Shown: positions 53,524 to 62,354 of the stretch, piece after piece | Layout: the number at the start of each line of letters is the position of its first letter | Numbering within the stretch: the stretch's first letter is position 1 | Assembly (NCBI GenBank): GCA_964586145.1 | Contig: CAZPHH010000015.1 | Coordinates: 1 to 64,000, forward strand | Direction: 5' to 3' | DNA from: JAFGJQ01 sp964586145 | GTDB taxonomy: Bacteria > Planctomycetota > Phycisphaerae > UBA1845 | Length of the DNA stretch: 64,000 nt | Position numbers and translations under genes: made by a program | The notes under the pieces: model-generated | Told to the model about the DNA's origin: nothing | Database searches by the model: none | Seen by the model: the letters and a program-made list of their open reading frames with translations, nothing else

Positions 53524-53849
53524 GCCTGCTAGACCTCCCGGCGGCCCCTCCGGGCTTTCATCGGCCACCTGCTTGTTTTCTCCGCAACCTCGATCGGTCC
53601 CGTATCCTATCCCAGAGGTCCCATAATGCCAGTCGGCGGCGAGGGCGGGGAATGAGTAGGCACATTCCTCATCCACTCCACAGTCCCGCGCCGAATCGTA
53701 CGCACCGTTGGGTCGGTCTTTCCACCGGCAATTGCAGAATCGGGCTGCGGGCGGTACATACAGTGGTTTCCGCGTCGCCATGCGGGGCCGCCGCGCCGAT
53801 GGCCGCACGTCGGGGCCATCGGCCGACGCGGACGAACGGTCCAACGAAC
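53524..53849. other. Divergent intergenic region with a strong hairpin
   Basis: No gene is supported. A perfect 9-base stem, CCGATGGCC (53796-53804) with GGCCATCGG (53814-53822), closes a 9-base loop and ends 27 bases before the ATG of the fused RNA-modification enzyme. It could sit in the leader and control translation of that gene. Confidence 0.4.
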
Positions 53850-55517
53850 ATGCGACTGAATCGTGTTGCTGCCAACCTGGTGCCGATCCTCTACGAAGAC
53901 GACCATGTGCTGGTCGTCGACAAGCCCGCGGGGCCGGCAGTGGCGTCGTCGCGAGACCGCGGCCGCGCCGACCTGCACGCCCTGCTGCCCGATCTGCTGG
54001 CCGCGGCCGGGCATGGGGGCGCGGGGACAACCGGCGGCCTCATTCCGGTCGAGCGGCTGGACCGATTCGCCTCCGGGCCGGTCCTGTTTGCCAAGAGCGA
54101 GGAAGTCGCGAGCGCCTTGGGCCGGGCCCTGCCGGGCCCGACGGCGACGCACCGGTACGTGGCGGTTGTGCGAGGGCGACCGCGACAGCGATACCTGCTC
54201 AACCGGACGGCGAGCCGGCCGCGACCCCGTGAATCAGGACCCAAACCCCTCGATCACAAGGCGCCCGGGCCGGGGCTCCAGCTCGACCTGCAGGACACCG
54301 GGCACGACCTGTCCCTGGTCCGTTTCGAGGTCCCGCCGACAGCGCAAGCCGATGTTCGGCGAGAGCTCTTTCTGATGGGCATTCCGATCCTCAACGACGT
54401 GCGGCACAGCCGGCGATCAGACCGTCGCCAGTCCGGGCGGTATTTCCTTCACCGCACGGAGCTTCGCGTCCGCCACCCTGTCACCGGCCGCCCGTTGGTT
54501 GTGAAGTCACCGCCGCCGGAGGCCTTTCGGGCCGCCGTCCAGGGACGTCTGTACGTGGGCGAACACCTGCGAACGGCCCTGGCTACCCGCCTGTCGTGCC
54601 TGCTCGACCCGGGCGTGGAGGCCCTTCGGCTGCTGACCGGCCAACACGAGGGCGTCCCGGGGCTCGTCGTCGAGGCGTTCGGCCCGGTCCTGATTCTCGA
54701 TGTGCAGCAAGGCCGGTTCCAGGGCAACACAGACCTGCTTCGGCACATCGGCCACTGGTACGTGCGAACGCTCGGCGTCTCTTCCGTGTATCTGCGCCAA
54801 TCGCCCAAAGACCGTTCCGGCTCGCCAGGCAGGCCATCGGACCCCGGCCTCCTCACCCCGCTTGTCGGCCAACCGGCAGACGCGGAGTTCGTGATCCGGG
54901 AACGGGGCCTGCGCTTTCGGATTCGACCGACGTCCGGCTCGAACGTCGGGCTCTTTCTGGACCAGCGTGAGAATCGCCGGCGCGTCCGCGAGGTGGCCGA
55001 GGGCCGCCACGTGCTGAACCTGTTTGCGTACACGTGCGGCTTCAGCGTGGCGGCAGCCGCGGGCGGAGCCGCAAGCGTCACCAGCGTCGACCTGAGCAAG
55101 TCGCGACTGGAGGCGGGCAAGGAGAACTTCGCGATCAATGGGCTGCCCCTCGAGCCGCACACCTTCGTTTGCTCCGAGGTGTTTGCGTACTTCGTCCGGG
55201 CCAGGCGTCAGGGCCGGCTGTTCGACCTGATCATTATCGACCCGCCCACGTTCGCGCGGGCCAAGCACCCCAGGCGAAGCTTCACGCTGGAGAAGGACTT
55301 GCGGCCCCTGGTGGCGGACGCGCTCGCCTTGCTGGCGCCCGGCGGCGCGCTGCTGCTCAGCACGAACTCGCGCAAAGCATCGAAACACTGGCTGCTGGAC
55401 CAGGTCGCGGCCGCCGCCGGTTCGCGTCCGTTTGCCGTCACAGGAGCGCCTCCGCTGCCCGACGACTTCGCCGTCGATCCCGACCATGCCAAGTCCGTGC
55501 TGGTCCGGTTCTCCTGA
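53850..55517 (+). CDS. Fused pseudouridine synthase and rRNA methyltransferase
   Basis: A 555-residue protein with two RNA-modifying halves. Residues about 1-225 are an RluA-type pseudouridine synthase: LYEDDHVLVVDKPAG, then VERLDRFASGPVLFAKS with the catalytic aspartate, and LFLMGIPILNDVRH. Residues about 235-555 are a RlmI-like SAM-dependent methyltransferase: VEAFGPVLILDVQQG, SGSNVGLFLDQRENR, NLFAYTCGFSVAAAAGGA (SAM binding), IIIDPPTFARAKHP (catalytic loop) and LLLSTNSRKAS. RlmI-type enzymes make 5-methylcytosine in 23S rRNA. A fusion would let one protein make two marks. No clear ribosome site precedes the ATG. Confidence 0.88.
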   Translation: MRLNRVAANLVPILYEDDHVLVVDKPAGPAVASSRDRGRADLHALLPDLLAAAGHGGAGTTGGLIPVERLDRFASGPVLFAKSEEVASALGRALPGPTATHRYVAVVRGRPRQRYLLNRTASRPRPRESGPKPLDHKAPGPGLQLDLQDTGHDLSLVRFEVPPTAQADVRRELFLMGIPILNDVRHSRRSDRRQSGRYFLHRTELRVRHPVTGRPLVVKSPPPEAFRAAVQGRLYVGEHLRTALATRLSCLLDPGVEALRLLTGQHEGVPGLVVEAFGPVLILDVQQGRFQGNTDLLRHIGHWYVRTLGVSSVYLRQSPKDRSGSPGRPSDPGLLTPLVGQPADAEFVIRERGLRFRIRPTSGSNVGLFLDQRENRRRVREVAEGRHVLNLFAYTCGFSVAAAAGGAASVTSVDLSKSRLEAGKENFAINGLPLEPHTFVCSEVFAYFVRARRQGRLFDLIIIDPPTFARAKHPRRSFTLEKDLRPLVADALALLAPGGALLLSTNSRKASKHWLLDQVAAAAGSRPFAVTGAPPLPDDFAVDPDHAKSVLVRFS

Positions 55518-55555
55518 ACGCCTGTCAGCGGGGCCCAGGCCGCCGCATGCCGTTC

Positions 55556-55583
55556 TTGTTCCGCCCTCGGCTCCCTCTATAAT
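55556..55583 (+). promoter_or_regulatory. Promoter of the surface polysaccharide cluster
   Basis: A perfect TATAAT lies at 55578-55583 with TTGTTC at 55556-55561, 16 bases apart. It precedes the first flippase gene (ATG at 55655) and follows the fused RNA enzyme. It probably drives the following run of plus-strand genes. Confidence 0.55.
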
Positions 55584-55654
55584 GCGGCCGCGCGGTCGAG
55601 GTCTTCCCGGACGGGGACGGCGCCCTTTCCTCCTCTGCCGGCGGGTGATGATTG

Positions 55655-56944
55655 ATGCGTTCCGAGTTTCGGCACAGCGTCCTGTTGACCCTGGGCACCG
55701 GCACCACGGCCGTGCTCAGCCTCGTGTACTGCGTCTACGCCGGGCGAAAAATGGGGCCCGCCGGCGGCTACGCCGATTTCACGGCGGCGCTGGCATTTGT
55801 TTCGTTCTTCAACATCGCCCTCGGACCCATTAACGGTACGATCACCAGATTCAGCGCCCAATTTGCCGCACAGAATCGTGTGGGTGCGGTGCGGACGCTT
55901 CACACGGCCATCGCGCGGCCGGTCGCCCTGTGGGCACTGGCCGGCTTTCCGCTGATCCTGCTGGTCGGACCGTTTCTGGCATCCGTGTTTCGGTTTCACT
56001 CGATCCTGCTGCTGGTTCTGGCGTACGGCATGGTCTACCTCACGCTTCTGATGAGCGTCGGGCGAGGCGTGCTGCGGGGCGTGCAGCGGTTCCATGCGTA
56101 CAACGCGAACATTCTGACGGAAGCCGGTTCCCGCCTCGGGATCGGCATCGCGCTCTTTGCCGTCGTTGCGTCGGCGGCCGTCGGCCTGGTTGCGTACGTT
56201 CTGGCCATGATCCTGACCCTGGGCCTGCTGTGGGGCCAACTGCGGGCCGTATGGGGCGATCAGCCGGCGGAGCCGATGGATGGAGCGGCCGTCGTACGCT
56301 TCGTGCTTCCCATGTTCGTTCTGATGGGCACGGCGGCCGGTTTTGAGAATCTGGATCTCTTCGTGGTCAAGAGCTGTCTGGATGAAGCACAGGCCGGCGC
56401 CTACGGCGCGGCATTCATTCTCGCCAAGGCCATGAGTGTCGTGGCCACACCGTTCCACATCCTGCTGCTCCCGCTCCTGACGGACTTGTACACCCGGGGG
56501 CGCGGCCTGGGCGGAGCGTTTGTGCGCATCAGCCTGTACTTCGTCCTGCTGGCCGCCGGCCCCCTGTTGCTGTTCTGGTTTGCCGGGGATCCGATCGTTC
56601 GGCGGGTCTACGGGGCGCAATTCGACGCCGCCGGTGGGGTGCTTGGCCCGCTGGCCCTGGCGCGTATGCTGACGTATGTTGCCGGCCTGATCACCGTACT
56701 GTACGCCTCTCTGGGCCGCTTCCGGTTTTTGTGGTTCTACGTGACCGCTCTGGTTGCGGAAGCCGGGTTGCTGGCCCGCTGGCACGGGAGTCTCGAGCAG
56801 ATTGTCTGGACAGTTCTCGTGGTGCAGCTCGTGACGGCGCTGGGACTGGCCGTCTGGCTGATTGTGGATCGGGGCGCGCCGCGTCCTGGCGGGCCGGCGG
56901 CCGGAGTGGAAACCCCGCAGACGACCCTGGGCGGCTTGACGTGA
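55655..56944 (+). CDS. Polysaccharide flippase-like membrane protein (first)
   Basis: A 429-residue membrane protein with about 12 helices, of the MOP (Wzx/MATE-like) type that flips lipid-linked oligosaccharides across the inner membrane. It has INGTITRFSAQFAAQ near helix 2 and FENLDLFVVKSCLDEAQAGAYGAA in the centre, where family members usually carry the ADxxxLGRxxGxxEIAxY pattern. It is the first gene of a polysaccharide cluster. GGGTGAT precedes the ATG at 55655. Substrate unknown. It is distinct from the next gene, which belongs to a different branch. Confidence 0.82.
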   Translation: MRSEFRHSVLLTLGTGTTAVLSLVYCVYAGRKMGPAGGYADFTAALAFVSFFNIALGPINGTITRFSAQFAAQNRVGAVRTLHTAIARPVALWALAGFPLILLVGPFLASVFRFHSILLLVLAYGMVYLTLLMSVGRGVLRGVQRFHAYNANILTEAGSRLGIGIALFAVVASAAVGLVAYVLAMILTLGLLWGQLRAVWGDQPAEPMDGAAVVRFVLPMFVLMGTAAGFENLDLFVVKSCLDEAQAGAYGAAFILAKAMSVVATPFHILLLPLLTDLYTRGRGLGGAFVRISLYFVLLAAGPLLLFWFAGDPIVRRVYGAQFDAAGGVLGPLALARMLTYVAGLITVLYASLGRFRFLWFYVTALVAEAGLLARWHGSLEQIVWTVLVVQLVTALGLAVWLIVDRGAPRPGGPAAGVETPQTTLGGLT

Positions 56945-57034
56945 TTCCCGGGCCCCGGTTCCAATGGTCGGGCCGGAACAGGAGCCACGTGCAGGAGAGC
57001 GACGGATGTCCCCCGGCGCAGGAGCAGACATGCC

Positions 57035-58498
57035 ATGAGTCTACGGCAGCAGGCCGTCCGCGGCGTGTTCTGGTCATCGGTGCAGAATTGGGGTTCCAGC
57101 CTCCTCACGACCGCGGTGACGCTGGTGCTCGCTCGGCGCCTGGGGCCGGCCGCGTTCGGCCAGATCGCCCTGGCGTCAGCCGTTACAGCGTTTCTGGGCA
57201 TCTTTGTGAGCCAGGGGTTCGGCCAGGCGATCGTTCAACGTGCCAAGCTGGGACCCGGACACCTGGACACGGCATTCTGGATGAACGTGGTCGGCGGGGT
57301 CGTCATGTGCGGCCTCACCCTGCTGCTCGCAGAGCCGCTGGCGATCCTGCTGGACCAGGAGACCTTGGCGCCGCTGTTACGCTGGCTCTCACTGGGATTC
57401 ATCCTGGGTGGGCTGGGGGCCACGCAGGGAGCCATACTCCGCCGCCACATGGATTTCAAATCGCTGGCCCTGCGGAAGCTGCTGGCTGCCGCCGCCGGCA
57501 GCGCGGTGGGGATCGCCATGGCCCTGTCCGGCTGCGGCGTCTGGAGCCTCGTGGCTCAGAACCTGGTGAGCACGGCGGTGGGGACCGTCGCACTCTGGAC
57601 CGTGTCGAACTGGCGTCCCGGTTCCCGTGTATCGCGGCGGCATGCCCGGGATCTTCTCGCATTCGGTCTGCATGTCGTGGGGATGGAAGTGCTGCAGGTG
57701 GCGAACCGTCGGGGGCCGATCCTCGTCGTCGGATACTTCCTGGGCCCCGTCGCACTTGGCTACTACTCCGTGGCGATGGGTTTGCTGACCACCCTGTTTC
57801 GCATTCTGACCGAAAACGCCTCGACGGTCATGCTTCCGACCCTGTCGCGTCTGCAGGGAAACCGGGACCAGATGCGACACGCCTTTCACACGGCCACCCG
57901 GCTGACCAGCCTCATTGCGTTTCCTGCGTTCATCGGCCTGTTTGGGGTTGCACCCGAGCTGGTGCATGTCGTCCTGGGGGCGAAGTGGGCCAACAGCGTT
58001 CCCGTCATGGAGATTCTCTCCCTGGCCGGAATCGCCTTCAGCGTCTTTTACTTCAACACACCGATCCTGATGGCGCATGGCAAGGCCTCGTGGGCGTTCT
58101 GGCTGAGCGCGCTGAACACGATCACCAGCATCCTGGTCCCTCTGATCGTTGTCCGCTGGGGAATCGTTGTCGTTGCCGCGGCATTCGTCCTTCGAGCGTA
58201 TCTCACCGGCCCCCTGTGTCTCGTTTTGGTGGATCGACTCCTGGGGCTGGATTGGCGCCATTACCTGCGCCAATACACCTTCCCCCTGACGGGTTCGCTG
58301 GTCATGCTCGCGGTTGTGCTCCTCTGCAAGTTCACACTGTACGATCGAGTCAGCCTGCGATGGCTCCTGCTTCTCAGCACCGGAACCGGCGCGCTGACGT
58401 ATGTCCTGTTCGTCCGGTATGCGGCCCCCCACCTGCTCCGCGAAGTGTTCGAGTTCATTCGGTTGGCGATCCCGTTCGGATCGCGGGAGAAGGCATGA
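57035..58498 (+). CDS. Polysaccharide flippase (Wzx, second)
   Basis: A 487-residue MOP-family flippase with about 14 helices, resembling WzxC-type proteins. RGVFWSSVQNWGSSLLTTAV, LARRLGPAAFGQIALASAV and RRGPILVVGYFLGPVALGYYSVA match the family. It follows the first flippase by 90 bases and is the more canonical of the two. The ATG at 57035 is preceded by GGAG. The cluster also holds four GT2 enzymes, a sulfotransferase and a GT4 enzyme, so the flipped unit is probably a sulfated repeat or a substituted lipid-linked sugar. Confidence 0.88.
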   Translation: MSLRQQAVRGVFWSSVQNWGSSLLTTAVTLVLARRLGPAAFGQIALASAVTAFLGIFVSQGFGQAIVQRAKLGPGHLDTAFWMNVVGGVVMCGLTLLLAEPLAILLDQETLAPLLRWLSLGFILGGLGATQGAILRRHMDFKSLALRKLLAAAAGSAVGIAMALSGCGVWSLVAQNLVSTAVGTVALWTVSNWRPGSRVSRRHARDLLAFGLHVVGMEVLQVANRRGPILVVGYFLGPVALGYYSVAMGLLTTLFRILTENASTVMLPTLSRLQGNRDQMRHAFHTATRLTSLIAFPAFIGLFGVAPELVHVVLGAKWANSVPVMEILSLAGIAFSVFYFNTPILMAHGKASWAFWLSALNTITSILVPLIVVRWGIVVVAAAFVLRAYLTGPLCLVLVDRLLGLDWRHYLRQYTFPLTGSLVMLAVVLLCKFTLYDRVSLRWLLLLSTGTGALTYVLFVRYAAPHLLREVFEFIRLAIPFGSREKA

Positions 58499-58688
58499 CC
58501 CACAACGCCGCCCGTCGAAATCGAGCCGCGATCGGATCGTATCCGCCTCGGTGCAAGCCACTTGCCTCGGCACGCGTTTCTGCCCGACGCGGCGAAGTCG
58601 GCTCGATACGCAACGGCCCGCTCCCCGGCCACGTGGTCTTGCGCCATGCACCGGATTCGTTCCTCCCGGGTGGAAGGAGCGCCGCCCC

Positions 58689-59612
58689 ATGAGCCGCAGC
58701 AGACCGCGAATATCCCTGATCATCTGCACGCGAAATCGGGCGGCTTCCATGCGCCGCTGCCTGGAATGGCTGAATCCCATTGACTTCCGGGAGGCCGGGG
58801 GCGAACTGGTCATCGTGGACAACGGCTCGACCGACGAAACACACCGCGTGTGTGAAGCGTTTGCTCACTCGGCGGCGTTCGCCGCAGCCGTTGCCCTGGA
58901 ACCTACCCCCGGACTCGGACGTGCTCGCAACGCCGGGATTGCCCATGCGCAAGGAGAGCTTCTCGCCTTCACCGATGACGATTGCTATCCCGCTCCCGAC
59001 TTCCTGCGCGCCGCCCTTGCCGCATTCGACGATCGCCCCATCGACTATTGCGGAGGCCGGGTGCTGCTGTACGATGAGCGAGACGCCCGGTATACGATCC
59101 TGGACCGCCGCGAGCCGCGGAAGGTCCCCCCGGGAGGATTCCGCCGTCCCGGCACCCTTCTGGGATCGAACATGGTGTTCCGCCGCCGCGTCGTGGAAGC
59201 CATCGGCGGGTTCGACCCGGAACTGGGCCCCGGAACTCCCTTTCGTGGAGACGACGCCGACTATCTCGCCCGCGCCTCGCTCGCCGGCATGAAGGGCGCT
59301 TACGTGCCGGAGATCGTGGTCTTTCATCACCACGGGCGGCGCGTGCAGAAGGGACTGGCGCCCCTGCGGCGTGCCGACGACTTCGCCCGCGGGGCGTTCT
59401 ACGCGAAGTTCGTTTTCCTGGGGTACGGGAAATTCGCCCGGGAGTGGGCCGGGCACGCGTGGCGGGGTTTACGGCGAGGGGATCTGAGGCCGTTTGTTCG
59501 TGAGCTGCACGGCGCGGCGGCGTACGTCTGGTCTCGACGCTTCCGCATGCCGCCGTTGCGAATGGATGTCTGGACGGGATTCTCCAATACGGGTCCGGAG
59601 GCGATTCGATGA
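58689..59612 (+). CDS. GT2-family glycosyltransferase (first)
   Basis: A 307-residue cytosolic or membrane-associated enzyme of the GT-A fold. RISLIICTRNRAASMRRCLE at the N-terminus, the nucleotide-binding VIVDNGSTDET, the metal site FTDDDCYPAPDFL (DDD) and RRPGTLLGSNMVFRR fit. GGAAGGAG lies upstream of the ATG at 58689. The stop overlaps the next start as ATGA, so it is coupled to the sulfotransferase. The donor and acceptor sugars cannot be read from sequence. Confidence 0.9.
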   Translation: MSRSRPRISLIICTRNRAASMRRCLEWLNPIDFREAGGELVIVDNGSTDETHRVCEAFAHSAAFAAAVALEPTPGLGRARNAGIAHAQGELLAFTDDDCYPAPDFLRAALAAFDDRPIDYCGGRVLLYDERDARYTILDRREPRKVPPGGFRRPGTLLGSNMVFRRRVVEAIGGFDPELGPGTPFRGDDADYLARASLAGMKGAYVPEIVVFHHHGRRVQKGLAPLRRADDFARGAFYAKFVFLGYGKFAREWAGHAWRGLRRGDLRPFVRELHGAAAYVWSRRFRMPPLRMDVWTGFSNTGPEAIR

Positions 59613-60376
59613 GGAACTGCATCGTGCTGGGCTGCGGACGCAGCGGCACGAGCATGGTGGCCGGCGCCCTGCAGGGAGCCGGGTTCTTCGCGGGTCAGGA
59701 TCTGATGCCTGCGACCCCCGGCAATCCGAAAGGCTATTTCGAATCGTTTGCCATCGAGGCCATCAACGAGACCCTGCTGTTCGGCGTGTGCCCACCGCGG
59801 CGCAAAGGGCTTCTGGGTCCGTTCACGCGTCACCGCATGGGTCGGGCCCAGCGCTGGCTGGCCCGGGTCCCCCTCGACGCACCTCTTCCCTGTTCGGCCC
59901 GGCTCGTCGAACGCATCCGCAGGCAAGTGGCGCGCACCCCGTTCGCCTTCAAAGACCCCCGGTTCTGCTACACGCTGCCTGCGTGGCGACCGCATCTGCC
60001 CGACACGGTGTTCGTGTGCGTCTTCCGCGATCCGCGGCGCACCGTCCACAGCATCCTCAAGGAGTGCCGGGAAGAACCCTACCTGAAGGACCTTCCCATG
60101 GACGAACCCACGGCGTACGAGGTGTGGACACTCATGTATCGACACGTCCTCGATCGGCACAGCCGACTGGGCGACTGGCTCTTTCTGCACTACGACCAGA
60201 TACTGTACGGCGACGGGCTGGATCGGCTCGATCCGTTCGTCGAGGCCCGGGTGGACCGCCGCTTCGTGGAACCGGCCCTCCGGCGATCGGCTGCGGAAGG
60301 CCACATGCCGGAGGACGTGGCCCGCCTCTACGGCGCGTTGTGCGAAGCCGCGGGCTGGACGCAACCGAACGGCTGA
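59609..60376 (+). CDS. Sulfotransferase
   Basis: A 255-residue PAPS-dependent sulfotransferase. The 5'-phosphosulfate loop is VLGCGRSGTSMVAGAL at the N-terminus, and the 3'-phosphate site is VFVCVFRDPRRTVHSIL. FAFKDPRFCYTLPAW is also typical. It would add sulfate to a carbohydrate or lipid. The ATG overlaps the stop of the preceding GT2 gene. Its place among glycosyltransferases suggests that the polysaccharide made here is sulfated, a trait seen in several marine bacteria. Confidence 0.9.
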   Translation: MRNCIVLGCGRSGTSMVAGALQGAGFFAGQDLMPATPGNPKGYFESFAIEAINETLLFGVCPPRRKGLLGPFTRHRMGRAQRWLARVPLDAPLPCSARLVERIRRQVARTPFAFKDPRFCYTLPAWRPHLPDTVFVCVFRDPRRTVHSILKECREEPYLKDLPMDEPTAYEVWTLMYRHVLDRHSRLGDWLFLHYDQILYGDGLDRLDPFVEARVDRRFVEPALRRSAAEGHMPEDVARLYGALCEAAGWTQPNG

Positions 60377-60421
60377 CGTCGCCGAAGACGCAGAAAGGAC
60401 GCGGTCTGCACCGCGGCAGGA

Positions 60422-61336
60422 ATGATTTCCGTCATCGTATGCACGTACAACCGAGCCGACGTGCTCGCCCGGATGCTGGACCGCTTCGTTGCCCAGCCCG
60501 GCCTGGCGCGGATCCCGTACGAACTCATCGTGGTCGACAACAACTCGACGGACCACACCCGCCGGGTCCTCGAACGACTCGAATCCCGCGTCCGCCTTCG
60601 CGTGTTTCTCGAGACCCGGCAAGGCCTTTCCCACGCCCGCAACCGAGGCGTGGCGGAAGCCCGCGGCGACATCGTTGCCTTCCTGGACGACGACGTTCTC
60701 GTCCAGACGGACTGGATCGAACGTCTCGACGATTGCCTCGCCGCCACCGGGGCCGACGTCGTGGGGGGCCGCGCCGGTCTCCTCTTCGACCGCACGCCGC
60801 CGCCCTGGCTGGGGCCGCACTTCCGCCGGGCCCTCTCCGAAGTCGATCTCGGACCCCAACGCCGCGAGCTGGAGTCCGGACGCCGCCTGTACGGGCTGAA
60901 CCTCGCCTTTCGAAAGGCGGCCCTGGTGGCGGCCGGAGGGTTTGACACCTCTCTCGGGCGAACGGGCGCCGCCCTGCTGGCCGGCGAGGAGACCGTCGTC
61001 ATCGCCCGCATCGTTGAGTCCGGTGGGCGGGTCGTGTACGATCCGTTCACCCGGGTGGGGCACCTGATCGACCGACAACGCCTGGCCTGGAAGTACTTCG
61101 AGCGGCAATCCTGGGGCGCCGGCCTGTCCGCCGGCCTGGCAGACGGACCCAGCACCCGGCTGGAGCAGCTCAGACGCGTACGAGAATCCCTGGCATTGCT
61201 GGCGATCGCGGCCATTCGCCTTGTTTGCGCAACCGCACGGGGTCATTCTGCGTATGAATGGCGGTTGTCCAAGAGTCGGTTTCTGCGGTCGAGCGCTCTG
61301 AGTCTGATGCGTCTGAAACGGCTGGCGTCGCCGTAG
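60422..61336 (+). CDS. GT2-family glycosyltransferase (second)
   Basis: A 304-residue enzyme of the GT-A fold with MISVIVCTYNRADVLARMLD, VVDNNSTDHTRRVL, SHARNRGVAEARGDIVAFLD and the metal site DDDV. GRRLYGLNLAFRKAALVAAGGFD and AGEETVVIARI follow, as in other GT2 members of surface polysaccharide clusters. The C-terminal 60 residues are basic and partly hydrophobic. It follows the sulfotransferase by 45 bases. Donor and acceptor unknown. Confidence 0.9.
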   Translation: MISVIVCTYNRADVLARMLDRFVAQPGLARIPYELIVVDNNSTDHTRRVLERLESRVRLRVFLETRQGLSHARNRGVAEARGDIVAFLDDDVLVQTDWIERLDDCLAATGADVVGGRAGLLFDRTPPPWLGPHFRRALSEVDLGPQRRELESGRRLYGLNLAFRKAALVAAGGFDTSLGRTGAALLAGEETVVIARIVESGGRVVYDPFTRVGHLIDRQRLAWKYFERQSWGAGLSAGLADGPSTRLEQLRRVRESLALLAIAAIRLVCATARGHSAYEWRLSKSRFLRSSALSLMRLKRLASP

Positions 61337-61346
61337 CAACACCGCG

Positions 61347-62354
61347 ATGACGATGACCGAACACGGCTCCGACGTTTCTGTTCCAGCGGTCTCGGTGATC
61401 GTTCCCCTGTACAACAAGCAAACCCACGTCGCCCGCACGCTGCAATCCGTCCTTGCCCAGGACTGGACGGACTTCGAAATTGTCGTGGTCGACGACGGCT
61501 CAACGGATTCCGGCCCCGAACACGTCCTCGCTTGCGGGGATCCCCGCATTCGGCTGATCCGCCAGCCCAACGCCGGCCCCGGAGCCGCCCGAAACCGCGG
61601 GCTGCGGGAGAGTCGAGGCCTGCTCGCCGCCTTCCTCGACGCCGACGACGAGTGGCTGCCGGGTCTTCTTCGCACGTCCGTGCAGCACCTGGCGAATCAC
61701 CCGGACTGCGCGGCGTGCGTCAGCGGATACTACGAGGGAACGCAGAAACGAGAGCGCGCCACGAGAGCCGATTCCCCCTTGTTCCGCCCCGGCGTATGGC
61801 GGCTGCCCGCCGGGGTCTCCGCCTGGCGCGTGAAGCAGGCCGTGGAGTCTACCTGGACCGGCACCGTGGTCTGCCGCCGCGAGGTCGCCCTTCGCCTGGG
61901 TGGCTTCTACGAAAACCGCTGCACCTATGGCGAGGACGGGTACCTCTGGCTCAAGCTGCTGCTGACCCAAAGCCTCTACCGCAACCCCACCCCGCTCGCC
62001 TGGTATCACACGGACGCCTCGGAACTGGGCATCCACGGCCGGACCCGCCTTCCCGTCCGCCCCGTCCTGACCGATCCCGGTCCGATCCGTGCGCTCTGCC
62101 CGGACTCACACCGCTCGGCCCTGGAGGAGTATCTGGCACTCATGGCCCTGCTGACCGCCCGACGGCATGTCGTGTACGGCGACATCGCGACGGCCCGCTG
62201 GGCCGTCCAGGCGTATCCACGCATGCGCCGGTTCCGAAAGGAATATGCCCTGCTTCGCTGTGAAATGCTGGCCGAGCCCCTCCTCCGCCGTGTGGGATGG
62301 GCCACGCTCCATCGGTGGCATCGCCGCATCACCGGCAGGAGGGGCAAACCATGA
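61347..62354 (+). CDS. GT2-family glycosyltransferase (third)
   Basis: A 335-residue GT-A enzyme. VSVIVPLYNKQTHVARTLQS, VVDDGSTDSGPEHVL, GPGAARNRGLRESRGLLAAF and the metal site DADDEW are clear. The middle has VCRREVALRLGGFYENRCTYGEDGYLW, with the catalytic ED. The start at 61347 or the ATG at 61353 are equally possible; no ribosome site decides it. It lies 10 bases after the previous gene, and its stop overlaps the next ATG as ATGA. Confidence 0.9.
   Translation: MTMTEHGSDVSVPAVSVIVPLYNKQTHVARTLQSVLAQDWTDFEIVVVDDGSTDSGPEHVLACGDPRIRLIRQPNAGPGAARNRGLRESRGLLAAFLDADDEWLPGLLRTSVQHLANHPDCAACVSGYYEGTQKRERATRADSPLFRPGVWRLPAGVSAWRVKQAVESTWTGTVVCRREVALRLGGFYENRCTYGEDGYLWLKLLLTQSLYRNPTPLAWYHTDASELGIHGRTRLPVRPVLTDPGPIRALCPDSHRSALEEYLALMALLTARRHVVYGDIATARWAVQAYPRMRRFRKEYALLRCEMLAEPLLRRVGWATLHRWHRRITGRRGKP

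Noticed and set aside
53524..54030. A possible N-terminal extension of the class V aminotransferase
   Set aside because: The frame is open upstream, but the added residues are Arg/Pro/Ala-rich and the ATG at 53523 has a GGGAGG site and fits the family N-terminus.
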